The notes under the pieces are model-generated. The model did not search any database and had not been told where the DNA came from. It saw nothing but the letters and a program-made list of their open reading frames with translations. The position numbers and the translations under genes are program-made. Positions 37,098 to 46,049 of a DNA stretch of 64,000 nucleotides are shown piece by piece (the first letter of the stretch is position 1; each line of letters starts with the position of its first letter). The DNA is from Sphingobium sp. Ant17. GTDB lineage: Bacteria > Pseudomonadota > Alphaproteobacteria > Sphingomonadales > Sphingomonadaceae. The stretch covers positions 13,071 through 77,070 of the forward strand of contig NZ_JEMV01000004.1 of the NCBI RefSeq assembly GCF_000588875.1. The letters run 5' to 3'.

Positions 37098-37114
37098 ATG
37101 ATACCCTGTATCAT
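37098..37114. promoter_or_regulatory. 17-bp perfect dyad, GntR/FadR-like operator candidate
   Basis: ATGATACCCTGTATCAT is a perfect 7-3-7 inverted repeat, 51 nt upstream of the acyltransferase-like start. The form TGATAC-N3-GTATCA resembles GntR-family operators. No GntR gene is in the window, so any regulator would act in trans. Confidence 0.5.
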
Positions 37115-37294
37115 CTATGATCTAGCTTCGCCTCCTCCGAGTAGCAAGCTTCATTGCGACAGGAAGAGGTGGGGAACACAGTCACTGGATGCGCGCCGAA
37201 ACTCCACAACCAGGGATTGGTCCCAAGGGTTGAGGCTATGATGACTGCACGAACGAAAGTGTCGAATATGTCGAATGACTAGGTGGAATATGTC

Positions 37295-37333
37295 AAAAAA
37301 GGGGGTGAAGAAGCGTTGCGCTCCTTCACCCCC
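37295..37333 (-). terminator. Intrinsic terminator after the aldehyde dehydrogenase
   Basis: GGGGGTGAAG and CTTCACCCCC form a perfect 10-bp stem. On the minus strand they are followed by TTTTTTGACA. It lies 25 nt past the stop of the aldehyde dehydrogenase gene. The rest of 37047-37294 contains no supported gene. Confidence 0.9.
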
Positions 37334-37358
37334 GCTAATGCCTGTATCCGTCAGCCGT

Positions 37359-38777
37359 TCAGGCGTCTTCGAGCGCAATGGCGTTGACGATGTGCGCCTG
37401 GGTATATTCCAGCAGTCCGGCTTCGCCCAGTTCCGCGCCCAGGCCCGACTGTTTGACGCCGCGGAAGGGAATGTTGGCGTCGATCGCCATATGCTGGTTG
37501 ACCCAGACCGTGCCGGAATCGATCCGCATCGCGACATCGGTCGCCCGCGCCAGATCCTTGCCCCAAACCGTGCCGCCCAGGCCATAGTCACTGTCATTGG
37601 CGCGCGCGATCACATCATCGATATCGTCATATTTCAGCACCGGCAGCACCGGGCCGAACTGTTCCTCGCGCACCAGCGGCGCGTCGTCGTCCAGATCGCG
37701 GACGATCGTAGGCGGCATGAAATAGCCCGGCCGATCAAGCGCATCGCCGCCCGCCAGCACGGTGCCGCGCGTCCGCGCGTCGTGGATCAGCGCCTTGACC
37801 TTGTCGAACTGCATCTGGTTCTGGATCGGCCCGATGGTCGTGCCCTGCTTCGATCCGTCATCGACGATCGCCGCCTTGGCGAGCTTGGCCAGTTCATCGC
37901 AAAATTCGTCATACATGGGGGCGGGCACATAGGCGCGCTTGATCGCGATGCAGATCTGCCCTGCATTGGTCATCGCGCCCTGATAGACTTTCTGCGCAAC
38001 TTGCCGCGCATCGACATCATCCAGCACGATCGCGGCGTCATTGCCGCCCAGTTCCAGCGTCACCCGCTTCACCGTCCCGGCCGACGATGCCATCACCTTC
38101 TTGCCGGTGGCGGTCGATCCGGTGAAGGCGACCTTGGCGATGTCGGGATGGCCGGTGATCAGCGCGCCCAGTTCATTCTGGTCACAAACGATGTTGAGCA
38201 CGCCGGGCGGCAGGATCGCCTGCGCCATTTCGCCGAACAACAAGGTGGTCAGTGGCGTCGTCGGCGCTGGCTTGGCGACCATGCAATTGCCCGTGACCAA
38301 AGCTGGCCCCAGCTTGTTCATCAGCAGGATGACCGGGAAGTTCCAGGGCGTGATCGACGCGACGACGCCCAGCGGCGTGCGATGTTCGACGACGCGGTTG
38401 CCGCCTTCGTCCTTCAGCACCTTGGGCTCGACCCGCATCGCGGCGAAGGCGCGCAGGGTGAAGACGCTGCCCATGATCTCATAGCCGGCCTGGTCGAGCG
38501 GCTTGCCCTGTTCGCTGGTCAGCAGGCTGGCAAATTCGCCGATTCGTGCTTCCAGCGCGTCGGCGAGCTGGTTGACGAGCGCGGCACGCTCTTCGATCGG
38601 GGTAGCCGCCCAGCCGGGCTGGGCACGTTTGGCGGCGGCGACGGCGCGGTTCAGCATCGCCTCGTCCGCCTTGGGACATTGGGCGAAGGCAGTGCCTGTC
38701 GCGGGGTTAACGACGTCGAACTGGCTGACACCGGGCGTCAATTCGCCATCGATCAGCATGCGGAAATCATGGTCCAT
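37359..38777 (-). CDS. NAD-dependent aldehyde dehydrogenase (aromatic/aliphatic aldehyde)
   Basis: 472 residues: ITPWNFPVILLMNKLGPAL, FTGSTATGKKVM, LELGGNDAAIVL (catalytic Glu), TNAGQICIAIKRAYV (catalytic Cys) and FRGVKQSGLGAELGEAG. Start ATG 38777 with AGGAGAG upstream. It is divergent from the MarR gene, and their shared spacer holds a dyad that recurs upstream of the acyl-CoA synthetase and the transporter. A vanillin-dehydrogenase-like or related aldehyde role is plausible from this context but not proven by sequence. Confidence 0.87.
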   Translation of the reverse strand: MDHDFRMLIDGELTPGVSQFDVVNPATGTAFAQCPKADEAMLNRAVAAAKRAQPGWAATPIEERAALVNQLADALEARIGEFASLLTSEQGKPLDQAGYEIMGSVFTLRAFAAMRVEPKVLKDEGGNRVVEHRTPLGVVASITPWNFPVILLMNKLGPALVTGNCMVAKPAPTTPLTTLLFGEMAQAILPPGVLNIVCDQNELGALITGHPDIAKVAFTGSTATGKKVMASSAGTVKRVTLELGGNDAAIVLDDVDARQVAQKVYQGAMTNAGQICIAIKRAYVPAPMYDEFCDELAKLAKAAIVDDGSKQGTTIGPIQNQMQFDKVKALIHDARTRGTVLAGGDALDRPGYFMPPTIVRDLDDDAPLVREEQFGPVLPVLKYDDIDDVIARANDSDYGLGGTVWGKDLARATDVAMRIDSGTVWVNQHMAIDANIPFRGVKQSGLGAELGEAGLLEYTQAHIVNAIALEDA

Positions 38778-38858
38778 CGCTCTTCTCTCCTGCATTATCC
38801 GGTCACGCGCCTTGCGTCTTGGCTATCGCTTTCCGCGCTGGCGCGTTGTAGCATATAT

Positions 38859-38877
38859 TTGTGCGCTAAGGATACAA
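38859..38877. promoter_or_regulatory. Putative MarR operator 1 (aldehyde dehydrogenase/MarR divergent promoter)
   Basis: TTGTGCGCTAAGGATACAA, an imperfect dyad of form TTGT-N11-ACAA. Its reverse complement matches the site at 39379-39397 at 16 of 19 positions. It lies 26 nt upstream of the MarR start and about 80 nt upstream of the divergent dehydrogenase, a position suited to controlling both. A perfect CAATATTG overlaps its right end. Confidence 0.65.
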
Positions 38878-38902
38878 TATTGGCAAGGGATGATTGGAGC
38901 GG

Positions 38903-39364
38903 ATGAACCAAGGGACCGATCTGCGCGGATTGATAGGCTATCAGATCCAGCGCGCCCATCTCGTAATGGGGGCGGATGCCCGCGCCGCGCTGGCACCGTT
39001 CGACCTGTCGCCGGCCAAGTTCACTGCGCTGCTGCTGATCCGCGATAATCCGGGCTGCGACCAGACGGCGCTTGGCCGGGCGCTCAGCGTCAACCGTTCC
39101 AGTGCGATGAAGCTGGTCAACATATTGGAGGAGCGCGGGCTGGTCGAACGACGGGCCGGGCGGGATCTTCGCACCAATGCGCTGTTCCTCCTGCCCGAAG
39201 GGGAAGTGCAGATTGGCGCGATGATCGAAGCGGTGCATCAGTCCGATGCCCGGATGACCCAGGGTTTGAGCGGCGAAGAGACTGAACAACTGTTGATGCT
39301 GCTGCGCAAAATCAGCAGGGAAGATCCTATATCGGACAGCGAAGCGGACAATGGAATCGCCTAA
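38903..39364 (+). CDS. MarR-family transcriptional regulator
   Basis: 153 residues with a winged HTH: LSPAKFTALLLIRDNPGCDQ, then LGRALSVNRSSAMKLVNILE and the wing ERRAGRDLRTNALFL. ATG 38903 with GGAG upstream is preferred over the TTG at 38894. In Sphingobium SYK-6 the MarR regulator FerC represses the ferulate operon and responds to hydroxycinnamoyl-CoA; this gene sits between an aldehyde dehydrogenase and an NDP-forming acyl-CoA synthetase in a similar setting. Orthology to FerC is an inference. Confidence 0.9.
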   Translation: MNQGTDLRGLIGYQIQRAHLVMGADARAALAPFDLSPAKFTALLLIRDNPGCDQTALGRALSVNRSSAMKLVNILEERGLVERRAGRDLRTNALFLLPEGEVQIGAMIEAVHQSDARMTQGLSGEETEQLLMLLRKISREDPISDSEADNGIA

Positions 39365-39378
39365 ACGGGTTGCGTAAA

Positions 39379-39397
39379 CTGTATCCCTGGCGCACAA
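39379..39397. promoter_or_regulatory. Putative MarR operator 2 (acyl-CoA synthetase promoter)
   Basis: CTGTATCCCTGGCGCACAA, which read on the other strand is TTGTGCGCCAGGGATACAG. It matches operator 1 at 16 of 19 positions, including TTGTGCGC and GGATACA. It lies 58 nt upstream of the synthetase start, between it and the MarR stop. Confidence 0.65.
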
Positions 39398-39411
39398 TGT
39401 TGCCAACATTG
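39395..39411. promoter_or_regulatory. Perfect 7-3-7 dyad next to operator 2
   Basis: CAATGTTGCCAACATTG, a perfect inverted repeat that overlaps the last three bases of operator 2. It could be a second regulator site or a core-promoter-proximal operator for the synthetase gene. Confidence 0.5.
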
Positions 39412-39455
39412 GGCGGCTGATTCGAAGCCTTGCCGCCTGTAGGGGAGGATCACGC

Positions 39456-41557
39456 GTGACCGACATGATGGACCTGGACCGGCTGCTGCGGCCGCGATCA
39501 GTGGCGATTATCGGCGCATCGGACAAGCCGGGTGCGCTCGGCGCATCGGTGCTGGCCAATCTGGAGCGGCAGGGCTTTGCCGGGGCCATTCATCTGGTGA
39601 ACCCAAAGCGTACAGAGATTGGCGGGCGGCCCTGCGTCGCGTCGGTCGATGACCTGCCCGAAGGCGTCGATGCCGCGATCCTGGCGATCCCGCGCGTCGG
39701 CGTGCTGGATGCGATGCGTGGCCTTGCCCGGCGCGGGGCGGGGGCAGCGGTGATCTTCTCGGCCGGTTTCGCCGAAGATGGCCCGCAGGGTCTCGCGGAT
39801 CAGGAGGAAATTGCCCGGATCGCGCGTGAAGCCGGAATGGTGGTGGAAGGCCCCAATTGCCTGGGCCTCGTCAATTTCCGCGACAATGTCTCGCTGACCT
39901 TCATCGACATGCCGCCAGCACGCGCGCAGGGCGACCGGCGCGTCGGCATCGTGTCGCAATCGGGCGCCATGGCCGCGGTGCTGGCGACGACGATGATCCA
40001 TCGCGACGTACCGCTCAACTGCTATATCTCCACCGGCAATGAAGCGGCGAGCGGGATCGAGGATTATCTCGCCTATCTGGTCGATCAGCCCGACACAGCT
40101 GTCATCGGCATGATCGCCGAACATATTCGCGAGCCTGCCCGTTTCCTCGCCGCCGCGCGGGCAGCGCGGGCAGCGGACAAGCAAGTCGTGCTGCTCCACC
40201 CTGGCCGCAGCGCGGCGGGCGCGGCGAGCGCCGCCACCCATACCGGTGCGATGGCGGGCGATCATGCCGTCATGGCGGTGCATGTCGAACGCGCCGGGGT
40301 GATCCTGGTCGACTCGCTCGAAGAATTGGGCGACGTGGTCGAGATATTGGCGCGCAACGCAGCGATCGGCACGGGCGGCACGGGCGTCATCGCGGAATCG
40401 GGCGCGTTCAAGGCGATGATGCTCGATCTGTCCGAAGCGGTGGAATTGGACCTGCCCGCCTTGAGCGATGCCGACAGCCCGGCCTTGCGCGCGGCCCTGC
40501 CGGATTTCGTGCCGGTGACCAACCCGCTGGACGTCACCGCGCAGGGGCTGGTCGATCCGGGCCTTTATGGCCGCACCTTGTCCGCTTTGGTGAACGATGA
40601 CCGCATCGGCACGATATTGGTAACGCTGATCCAGACCGCGCCTGCGACATCGCACATCAAATTTGCCGCCGTGCTGGATGCCCTCTCCACGCTGCGTCCG
40701 ACCAAGCCAATCATCATCGGTGGGGTCGATGAAGGCGGCGGCGTGCTGGACGCGGACATTGCGGCATTGCGCGAAGCGGGCGCGACCTATCTCCCCACTG
40801 CCGAGCGCGCCGTCCGCGCGCTGGCGCGGATCAGCGCAGCGGCTGCGCGCGATTTCGCGGCTGAACCGCTCAACGCCGAACCGGTCGCCGATCTGGCACA
40901 GCTAGGGAGTAGCATCCCCGAATATCGCTCCAAAGAGATTATGGGCGCGCGCGGCATTGCCTTCCCCGCCTTCGCATTGGCGCAGACGCTGGAAGAGGCG
41001 GTGCTGGCGGCTGACCGGCTCGGCTATCCGGTCGTGCTGAAGGCGCAATCGCCCGAACTGCCGCACAAGAGCGATGCGGGCGGCGTGATCGTCGGCCTCA
41101 AGAATCGCGAGGAACTGGCCGAGGGCTGGGCGCGGCTCGCCGCCAATCTGGCCGCGTCGCGCCCCGACCTGACGCTCGACGGCGTGCTGGTTGAGGGCAT
41201 GGCGGACAAGGGCGTCGAACTGATCGTCGGTGCGCGCAACGACCCGCATTGGGGCGCTACCATTCTGGTTGGCTTCGGCGGCGTCGCGGCTGAACTGCTC
41301 CACGATGTCTGCCTGCTCCCGCCCGACCTGCCACGCGCGGCGATCATTGCGCGCATTCGCAAACTGCGCATGGCCCCCTTGCTCGACGCTTCCGCGGTGC
41401 GCCGGTCATGGACATCGAAGCGGTCGCCGATGTCGTGCAACGGCTCGGCCAGATGGTCGCCGCGACCCCGCAAATCCGCGAGGTCGATCTCAACCCGGTG
41501 ATCGTCTATCCGCAAGGCAAGGGGGCGCTAGCGCTCGACGCGCTCATCTCGCTCTGA
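39456..41557 (+). CDS. NDP-forming acyl-CoA synthetase (FerA-like family), frameshifted near C-terminus
   Basis: About 700 residues: a CoA-binding domain (VAIIGASDKPGALGASVLAN), a ligase-CoA region (GIVSQSGAMAAVLATTMI, ISTGNEAASGIEDYL) and a C-terminal ATP-grasp (GYPVVLKAQSPELPHKSDAG, then GVELIVGARNDPHWGATILV). A GTG start at 39456 follows GGGGAGGA. One base added near 41388 restores the expected end LLDGFRGAPVMDIEAVADVV through VDLNPVIVYPQG. SYK-6 FerA (feruloyl-CoA synthetase) is of this superfamily. The MarR and AAHS-transporter neighbours favour an aromatic-acid substrate; acetate or another acid remains possible. Confidence 0.83.
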
Positions 41558-41592
41558 CGCGGGAGGGGCTGGCGGCGATTTGACTTGGCAAA

Positions 41593-41611
41593 TTGTTTCG
41601 CCAGCATACAA
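41593..41611. promoter_or_regulatory. Putative MarR operator 3 (MFS transporter promoter)
   Basis: TTGTTTCGCCAGCATACAA: the same TTGT-N11-ACAA form, sharing 12 of 19 positions with operator 1, including both outer TTGT and ATACAA. It lies 23 nt upstream of the transporter start. Confidence 0.55.
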
Positions 41612-41634
41612 TGGCGGAACAAGTGCCGGAGAGA

Positions 41635-42966
41635 ATGTCCCCCATGTCGAGCATAACCCTGCCTGCGGATGATCCGCGCAGCATCCTGGCAGACCGGCCG
41701 ATGCGCCTGCCGCAGGTGGTGGCGATCTTCATCTGCTTCCTGCTCAATGCGCTCGACGGGTTCGACGTGCTGGCGGTGACATTCGCAGCGCCGGGCATCG
41801 CCAAGGATTGGGGCGTTGGCCCCAGCGCGATCGGCATCATCGTATCGACCGGCCTGGTCGGCATGGTGATCGGGTCACTGACCTTGGGACAATTGGCCGA
41901 CCGCATCGGGCGGCGGCGGCAGATTTTGTTGTGCCTGGTCATCATGACGTTCGGCATGCTCGCCTCCGCCTTCGCGACCGGAGTGGTGATGCTGAGCATC
42001 TTGCGCATCCTGACGGGCCTTGGGCTGGGCGCGATGCTGGCGGCAATCAATGCCATGTCGGCCGAGTTCGCCAATCGCCGCCGCCGCGACCTGGCTGTCA
42101 GCATCATGGCGGCGGGCTATCCGGTCGGTGGCATCATTGGTGGCTGGGGCGCAGCGCAATTGCTGCGCACGGACGGCTGGGAAGCGATCTTCCTGTTCGG
42201 CGCGGGCGCGACGGCGCTGATGATACCGCTCGTCCTGATCTTCCTGCCCGAATCCATCGGCTGGCTGGCAACGCGCGGCGCGCCCGATGCGCTGGCCAAG
42301 ATCAACGTCATCCTGCGTCGCCTTGGCCAACCGCAAGCGGCGCAACTGGTCGCGCTGAACCTGCCCAAGGCGTCGATGCGCGCGCTGTTCCTTGATCGCT
42401 ACCGAGTCATCACGATCGCGCTCATCATCGTCTACGGCCTACACATGATGACCTTCTACTATGCGCTGGGCTGGGCGCCCTCGCTGGTGGTCGATCTGGG
42501 GTTCGACCCTTCGCGCGCCAGCATCGTGTCGGTCTTCATGAATATGGGCGGGGCGATTGGCGGGCTGACGCTGGGGTTCCTGTCGCCCTGGCTCGGCCTG
42601 CGGCGGTTGTTGCTGCTGGCCATGGCGGGCGCGGGCATCGCGGTCGCCGTGTTCGGCGTGGTGCCGGGCGACTTCCTCTGGCTGCAGATTGCCGCCTTCG
42701 TGCTGGGCTTCCTTGCCAATGGGTCGGTCGTGGGCCTCTATGCGCTGATCGCCAATGTCTTCCCCACCACCTTGCGCGCGACGGGCACGGGTGCGGTGAT
42801 CGGTTTCGGGCGCTTCGGCGCAGCGCTTGGCCCGTTCCTCGCGGGGCAATTGCTGGCCGCCGGGGCAGGGCGGGGGCTGACCTCGCTGCTGCTGGGCTTG
42901 GGATCGCTGGGGGCCGCCGCCGTGCTGCTGGCAGTGCAGATGCGCAACGCCGATGAAAATGGCTAA
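41635..42966 (+). CDS. MFS aromatic acid:H+ symporter (PcaK/AAHS type)
   Basis: 443 residues with 12 predicted membrane helices. AAHS hallmarks: NALDGFDVLAVTFAAPGIAK in helix 1 and GSLTLGQLADRIGRRRQILL between helices 2 and 3. SFDPSRA-like loop and PTTLRATGTGAVIGFGRFGA in the C-terminal half. Start ATG 41635 has GGAG three nt upstream; ATG 41644 is an alternative. It imports 4-hydroxybenzoate, vanillate or similar acids. It shares the MarR-type dyad with the synthetase and dehydrogenase genes. Confidence 0.9.
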   Translation: MSPMSSITLPADDPRSILADRPMRLPQVVAIFICFLLNALDGFDVLAVTFAAPGIAKDWGVGPSAIGIIVSTGLVGMVIGSLTLGQLADRIGRRRQILLCLVIMTFGMLASAFATGVVMLSILRILTGLGLGAMLAAINAMSAEFANRRRRDLAVSIMAAGYPVGGIIGGWGAAQLLRTDGWEAIFLFGAGATALMIPLVLIFLPESIGWLATRGAPDALAKINVILRRLGQPQAAQLVALNLPKASMRALFLDRYRVITIALIIVYGLHMMTFYYALGWAPSLVVDLGFDPSRASIVSVFMNMGGAIGGLTLGFLSPWLGLRRLLLLAMAGAGIAVAVFGVVPGDFLWLQIAAFVLGFLANGSVVGLYALIANVFPTTLRATGTGAVIGFGRFGAALGPFLAGQLLAAGAGRGLTSLLLGLGSLGAAAVLLAVQMRNADENG

Positions 42967-42981
42967 GGCGAGACGGCGCGA

Positions 42982-43338
42982 TTAGCCCCGGCGGACCGTC
43001 ACTTCGGCCCCGGCCATGCCGCGGGTCAGAGCAAAGGGTTTGTCGACGCTCACCCGCGCTTCGATGACGCCGTTCATGGCGAGGCAGCAGGTGCCCAGTC
43101 TTTGCGCGAACATCTCGATCAACGGGATATGCACCAGCGCCAGATCTTCGGCGGCCTGTGCCACCTTGCGATAATCGACCGTCTCGCCGATCGCCTCGAC
43201 CTGACCCACGGCCAGCGTCAGTTCGACCGAAATGACGAGCGGTTGCCGCCGTCCGATCTCGTCGGGGTTGATGCCGATATCGGCCAGCAGGGGCAGGTCG
43301 CGCACCCGAACCTTGGTCGTGCAGATGCTGTCCGTCAT
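42982..43338 (-). CDS. folB: Dihydroneopterin aldolase family protein (FolB-like)
   Basis: 118 residues: VRVRDLPLLADIGINPDEIG, then VDYRKVAQAAEDLALVHIPL and IEMFAQRLGT, with the C-terminal VSVDKPFALTRGMAGAEVTV. Typical FolB length and fold. Its start overlaps the folD stop (ATGA), so it is the last gene of a minus-strand folate operon. Either a housekeeping aldolase or a pterin-epimerising paralogue dedicated to the C1 pathway. Confidence 0.85.
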   Translation of the reverse strand: MTDSICTTKVRVRDLPLLADIGINPDEIGRRQPLVISVELTLAVGQVEAIGETVDYRKVAQAAEDLALVHIPLIEMFAQRLGTCCLAMNGVIEARVSVDKPFALTRGMAGAEVTVRRG

Positions 43339-44195
43339 GTCCTCGCCCTTTCTGCCGCCAATACCGTATTGTGCAACAGGCAGGCGATGGTCATCGGACC
43401 CACGCCGCCTGGCACCGGCGTCACCGCTTTGGCATGGTCCAATTCCTGCGTCGCGCAATCGCCGACGATCTGCGATGATCCGTCGGCCTGCGCGATGCGA
43501 TTGATGCCGACGTCGATCACGATCGCGCCGGGCTTCACCCAATAGCCGCGCACCAGATGCGGCGCGCCCGCCGCGGCGACGATGATGTCCGCCTTGCGCG
43601 CGATGTCGGGCAGGTGCAGCGTTTCAATATGGGTGACGGTGACCGTCGCCTCCCGCTCCAGCAGCAGCATGGCGACTGGCTTGCCGACGATATTGGACTT
43701 GCCGATGACCACGGCATTGAGCCCGCGATAATCATCGATCACGCTGTCGAGCAGCCGCATGATGCCCAGCGGCGTGCAGGGCACCAGCCCGCCCGTGCCG
43801 GTGGACAATCGCCCGACATTGACCGGGTGGAACCCGTCAACATCCTTGGCGGGATCGATGCGGTCCAATACCAGCGCTGCGTCGATAGGAGCGGGCAGCG
43901 GCAGTTGGATCAAAATGCCATGGATGGCCGGATCGCCGTTCAACTGGTCGATCAAGGCGAGCAGGGCGTCCTGCGGATGATCGACCGGCAACCGATGTTC
44001 GACCGACCGGATGCCGACCCGCGCGCATTCGCTGATCTTGCGGCGGACATAGACCTGGCTTGCCGGATCGTCGCCGACCAGCACCACTGCCAGCGCGGGC
44101 GGCTGGCCCGTTTGCGCGACGATCGCCGCGACGCGCGCCGCCGTTTCGTCCGACAGGGCGCGCGCCATGGCGCGCCCGTCGATGATCTGCGCCAT
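43335..44195 (-). CDS. folD: Bifunctional methylenetetrahydrofolate dehydrogenase/cyclohydrolase
   Basis: 286 residues: ASQVYVRRKISECARVGIRS with the substrate Tyr and Lys, ILIQLPLPAPIDAALVLDRI, DVDGFHPVNVGRLS, VVIGKSNIVGKPVAMLLLER (NADP site) and the C-terminal TPVPGGVGPMTIACLLHNTV. Interconverts methylene-, methenyl- and formyl-THF. It lies 6 nt downstream of purU. In LigM/DesA organisms it moves the aromatic methyl group on after MetF. Confidence 0.95.
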   Translation of the reverse strand: MAQIIDGRAMARALSDETAARVAAIVAQTGQPPALAVVLVGDDPASQVYVRRKISECARVGIRSVEHRLPVDHPQDALLALIDQLNGDPAIHGILIQLPLPAPIDAALVLDRIDPAKDVDGFHPVNVGRLSTGTGGLVPCTPLGIMRLLDSVIDDYRGLNAVVIGKSNIVGKPVAMLLLEREATVTVTHIETLHLPDIARKADIIVAAAGAPHLVRGYWVKPGAIVIDVGINRIAQADGSSQIVGDCATQELDHAKAVTPVPGGVGPMTIACLLHNTVLAAERART

Positions 44196-44201
44196 GGGCC
44201 T

Positions 44202-45055
44202 TTAGGCCTTGAAGACGACGGTGCGTGCGCCGTTGCGGAACACCCGGCCCTGCAGATGATGCTGCACGGCGGTCGCCAGCACGCGCCGCTCGATATCGCG
44301 ACCCTTGCGCACCAGATCGTCGGGCGTGTCGGCATGGTTGATGGCTTCGACATCCTGATGGATGATCGGCCCTTCGTCGAGGTCGGCGGTGACATAATGA
44401 GCGGTCGCGCCGATCATCTTGACGCCGCGCGCATGCGCCTGGTGATAGGCTTGGCGCCCTTGAAACCGGGCAGGAAGCTGTGATGGATGTTGATGCAGCG
44501 GCCCGACAGGAAGCCCGCCAGATCGTCGCTCAATATCTGCATGTAGCGCGCCAGCACGATGAGGTCCGCGCCGGTTTCCTCGACGATCGCCTTGATCTGC
44601 GCTTCCTGCTGCGGCTTGGTATCCTTGGTGATCGGCAGATGGTGGAACGGCACGTCGCCGATCAGCGATATGGTCAGCGCCTCGCGCGGATGGTTGCACA
44701 CGATGCCGACGACATCCATGTTCAATTCACCGATGCGCCAGCGATAGAGCAGATCGCCCAGGCAATGGTCGAACTTGCTGACCATCAGCAGCACCTTCTG
44801 TCGCTCGTTGCGGCGGCGCAGATTCCATTCCATGCCGCGCTCGTCCGCCAGTCCGGCAAAAGCGGCGCGCAGCGTTTCCACGGCATCGGGGGCGATTTCA
44901 AATTCCACCCGCATGAAGAAGCGATCGGTCAGCTTGTCGTTGAATTGCTGCGCGTCGGTGATGTTGCCGCCCTGCTGGGTCAGCAGGGTTGCGACATCGG
45001 CGACCAGGCCCGGCCGGTCGTCGCATTGCAGGGTCAGGGTGCAGATTTCACTCAC
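44202..45055 (-). CDS. purU: Formyltetrahydrofolate deformylase, frameshifted
   Basis: About 284 residues: ACT domain ([20 protein letters not shown], residues 5-90) then the formyltransferase-like domain with [51 protein letters not shown] and [17 protein letters not shown]. The final third is in another frame; one base added to the GG at 44448-44449 (CC to CCC in the gene) gives [20 protein letters not shown]. The start is a GTG at 45055 with GGAGAAG upstream. It hydrolyses formyl-THF to THF and formate, regenerating THF for the O-demethylase. Confidence 0.87.
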
Positions 45056-45081
45056 ATCGCTTCTCCGGTAATCATGCGCGC

Positions 45082-45954
45082 TCAGTGGCGGGCCGTATAA
45101 TCGTTGATCCATTCGACGGTCTTGGTCAGGCCGCCAAAGGGGTAGAAGTGCAGGCGGACCTTGCCATGCTGGTCTCCAAGGCCGCTGGCAAGCGCGTCGA
45201 CCAGCTTGTCGGGACCGGCGGTACCGATCAGCTTGGTGATCGAAATGCCATATTTGGTCAGCACCGATGCCGATGCTCCGACGCCACAACGGGCGGCAAA
45301 GCGCATCAGCGTCTTGATGCCCGCTGGCCCTGGAATGCCGATCCGCACCGGCGCGTCGATGCCGCGCTGGCGCAGGTCCGCCAACCAGCTAAGCACGGGA
45401 GCGGCATCGAAACTGAACTGGGTGACGATCAGCGGCGCCATGCCGCGCTGTTCGATTTCCGCACATTTTTCTGTCAGCACGGCGAAACATTGGTCGGGCG
45501 TCATATTGGGGTGCCCCTCCGGGTGGCCGCCAACGCCGATCGCCTTGATCCCGGCGCGCTCGAACGCGCCGGTGCGAATGAGCGCCATGCTGTCCGAATA
45601 GGGGCCGGCCGCTTCGGGCGGATCGCCCGCGATCACGAAGCAGCGCTGGACGCCCGCTTCGCGCACGACCGCGGCCAGATAGGTTTCGAAATCATCGCCC
45701 GATTCCAGCCGCCGCGCGGAAAAATGCGGCATCGGTTCGAACCCCAGCGACCGCACCAGCTTGGCCGCAGCAATGCGCGCTTCCAGCGACTCGCCGGGCA
45801 GGAAGGTGACGGCCACCGGCGTATCAGCCGCCATGGTCGGCGCGGCTTCACGCAGCGCATCAATGTCCTTCGCGGTGATCTCCAGCGAATAGCCATCGGT
45901 CATGCCCTTGGGCGGCAGATCCCAGTTCGGATGGATCGACGGCAGGGTCATCAT
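45082..45954 (-). CDS. metF: Methylenetetrahydrofolate reductase
   Basis: 290 residues: TIM-barrel MetF family with LEITAKDIDALREAAPTMAA, HFSARRLESGDDFETYLAAV, FVIAGDPPEAAGPYSDSMAL, IGVGGHPEGHPNMTPDQCFA and VTQFSFDAAPVLSWLADLRQ. Start ATG 45954 after GGGAGAGA. In Sphingobium, metF beside ligM oxidises the methyl-THF made by O-demethylation. Here it heads the minus-strand metF-purU-folD-folB unit and is divergent from the hydrolase-ligM-like pair. Confidence 0.93.
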   Translation of the reverse strand: MMTLPSIHPNWDLPPKGMTDGYSLEITAKDIDALREAAPTMAADTPVAVTFLPGESLEARIAAAKLVRSLGFEPMPHFSARRLESGDDFETYLAAVVREAGVQRCFVIAGDPPEAAGPYSDSMALIRTGAFERAGIKAIGVGGHPEGHPNMTPDQCFAVLTEKCAEIEQRGMAPLIVTQFSFDAAPVLSWLADLRQRGIDAPVRIGIPGPAGIKTLMRFAARCGVGASASVLTKYGISITKLIGTAGPDKLVDALASGLGDQHGKVRLHFYPFGGLTKTVEWINDYTARH

Positions 45955-46049
45955 TCTCTCCCATGATGGTGTTCGGGCTGGGCCACGCGGCTTTCCTCGA
46001 TGCATTTTCCTCTAGCGCAACTGCTCGTGTTCGTATAGATGAAATTTTC

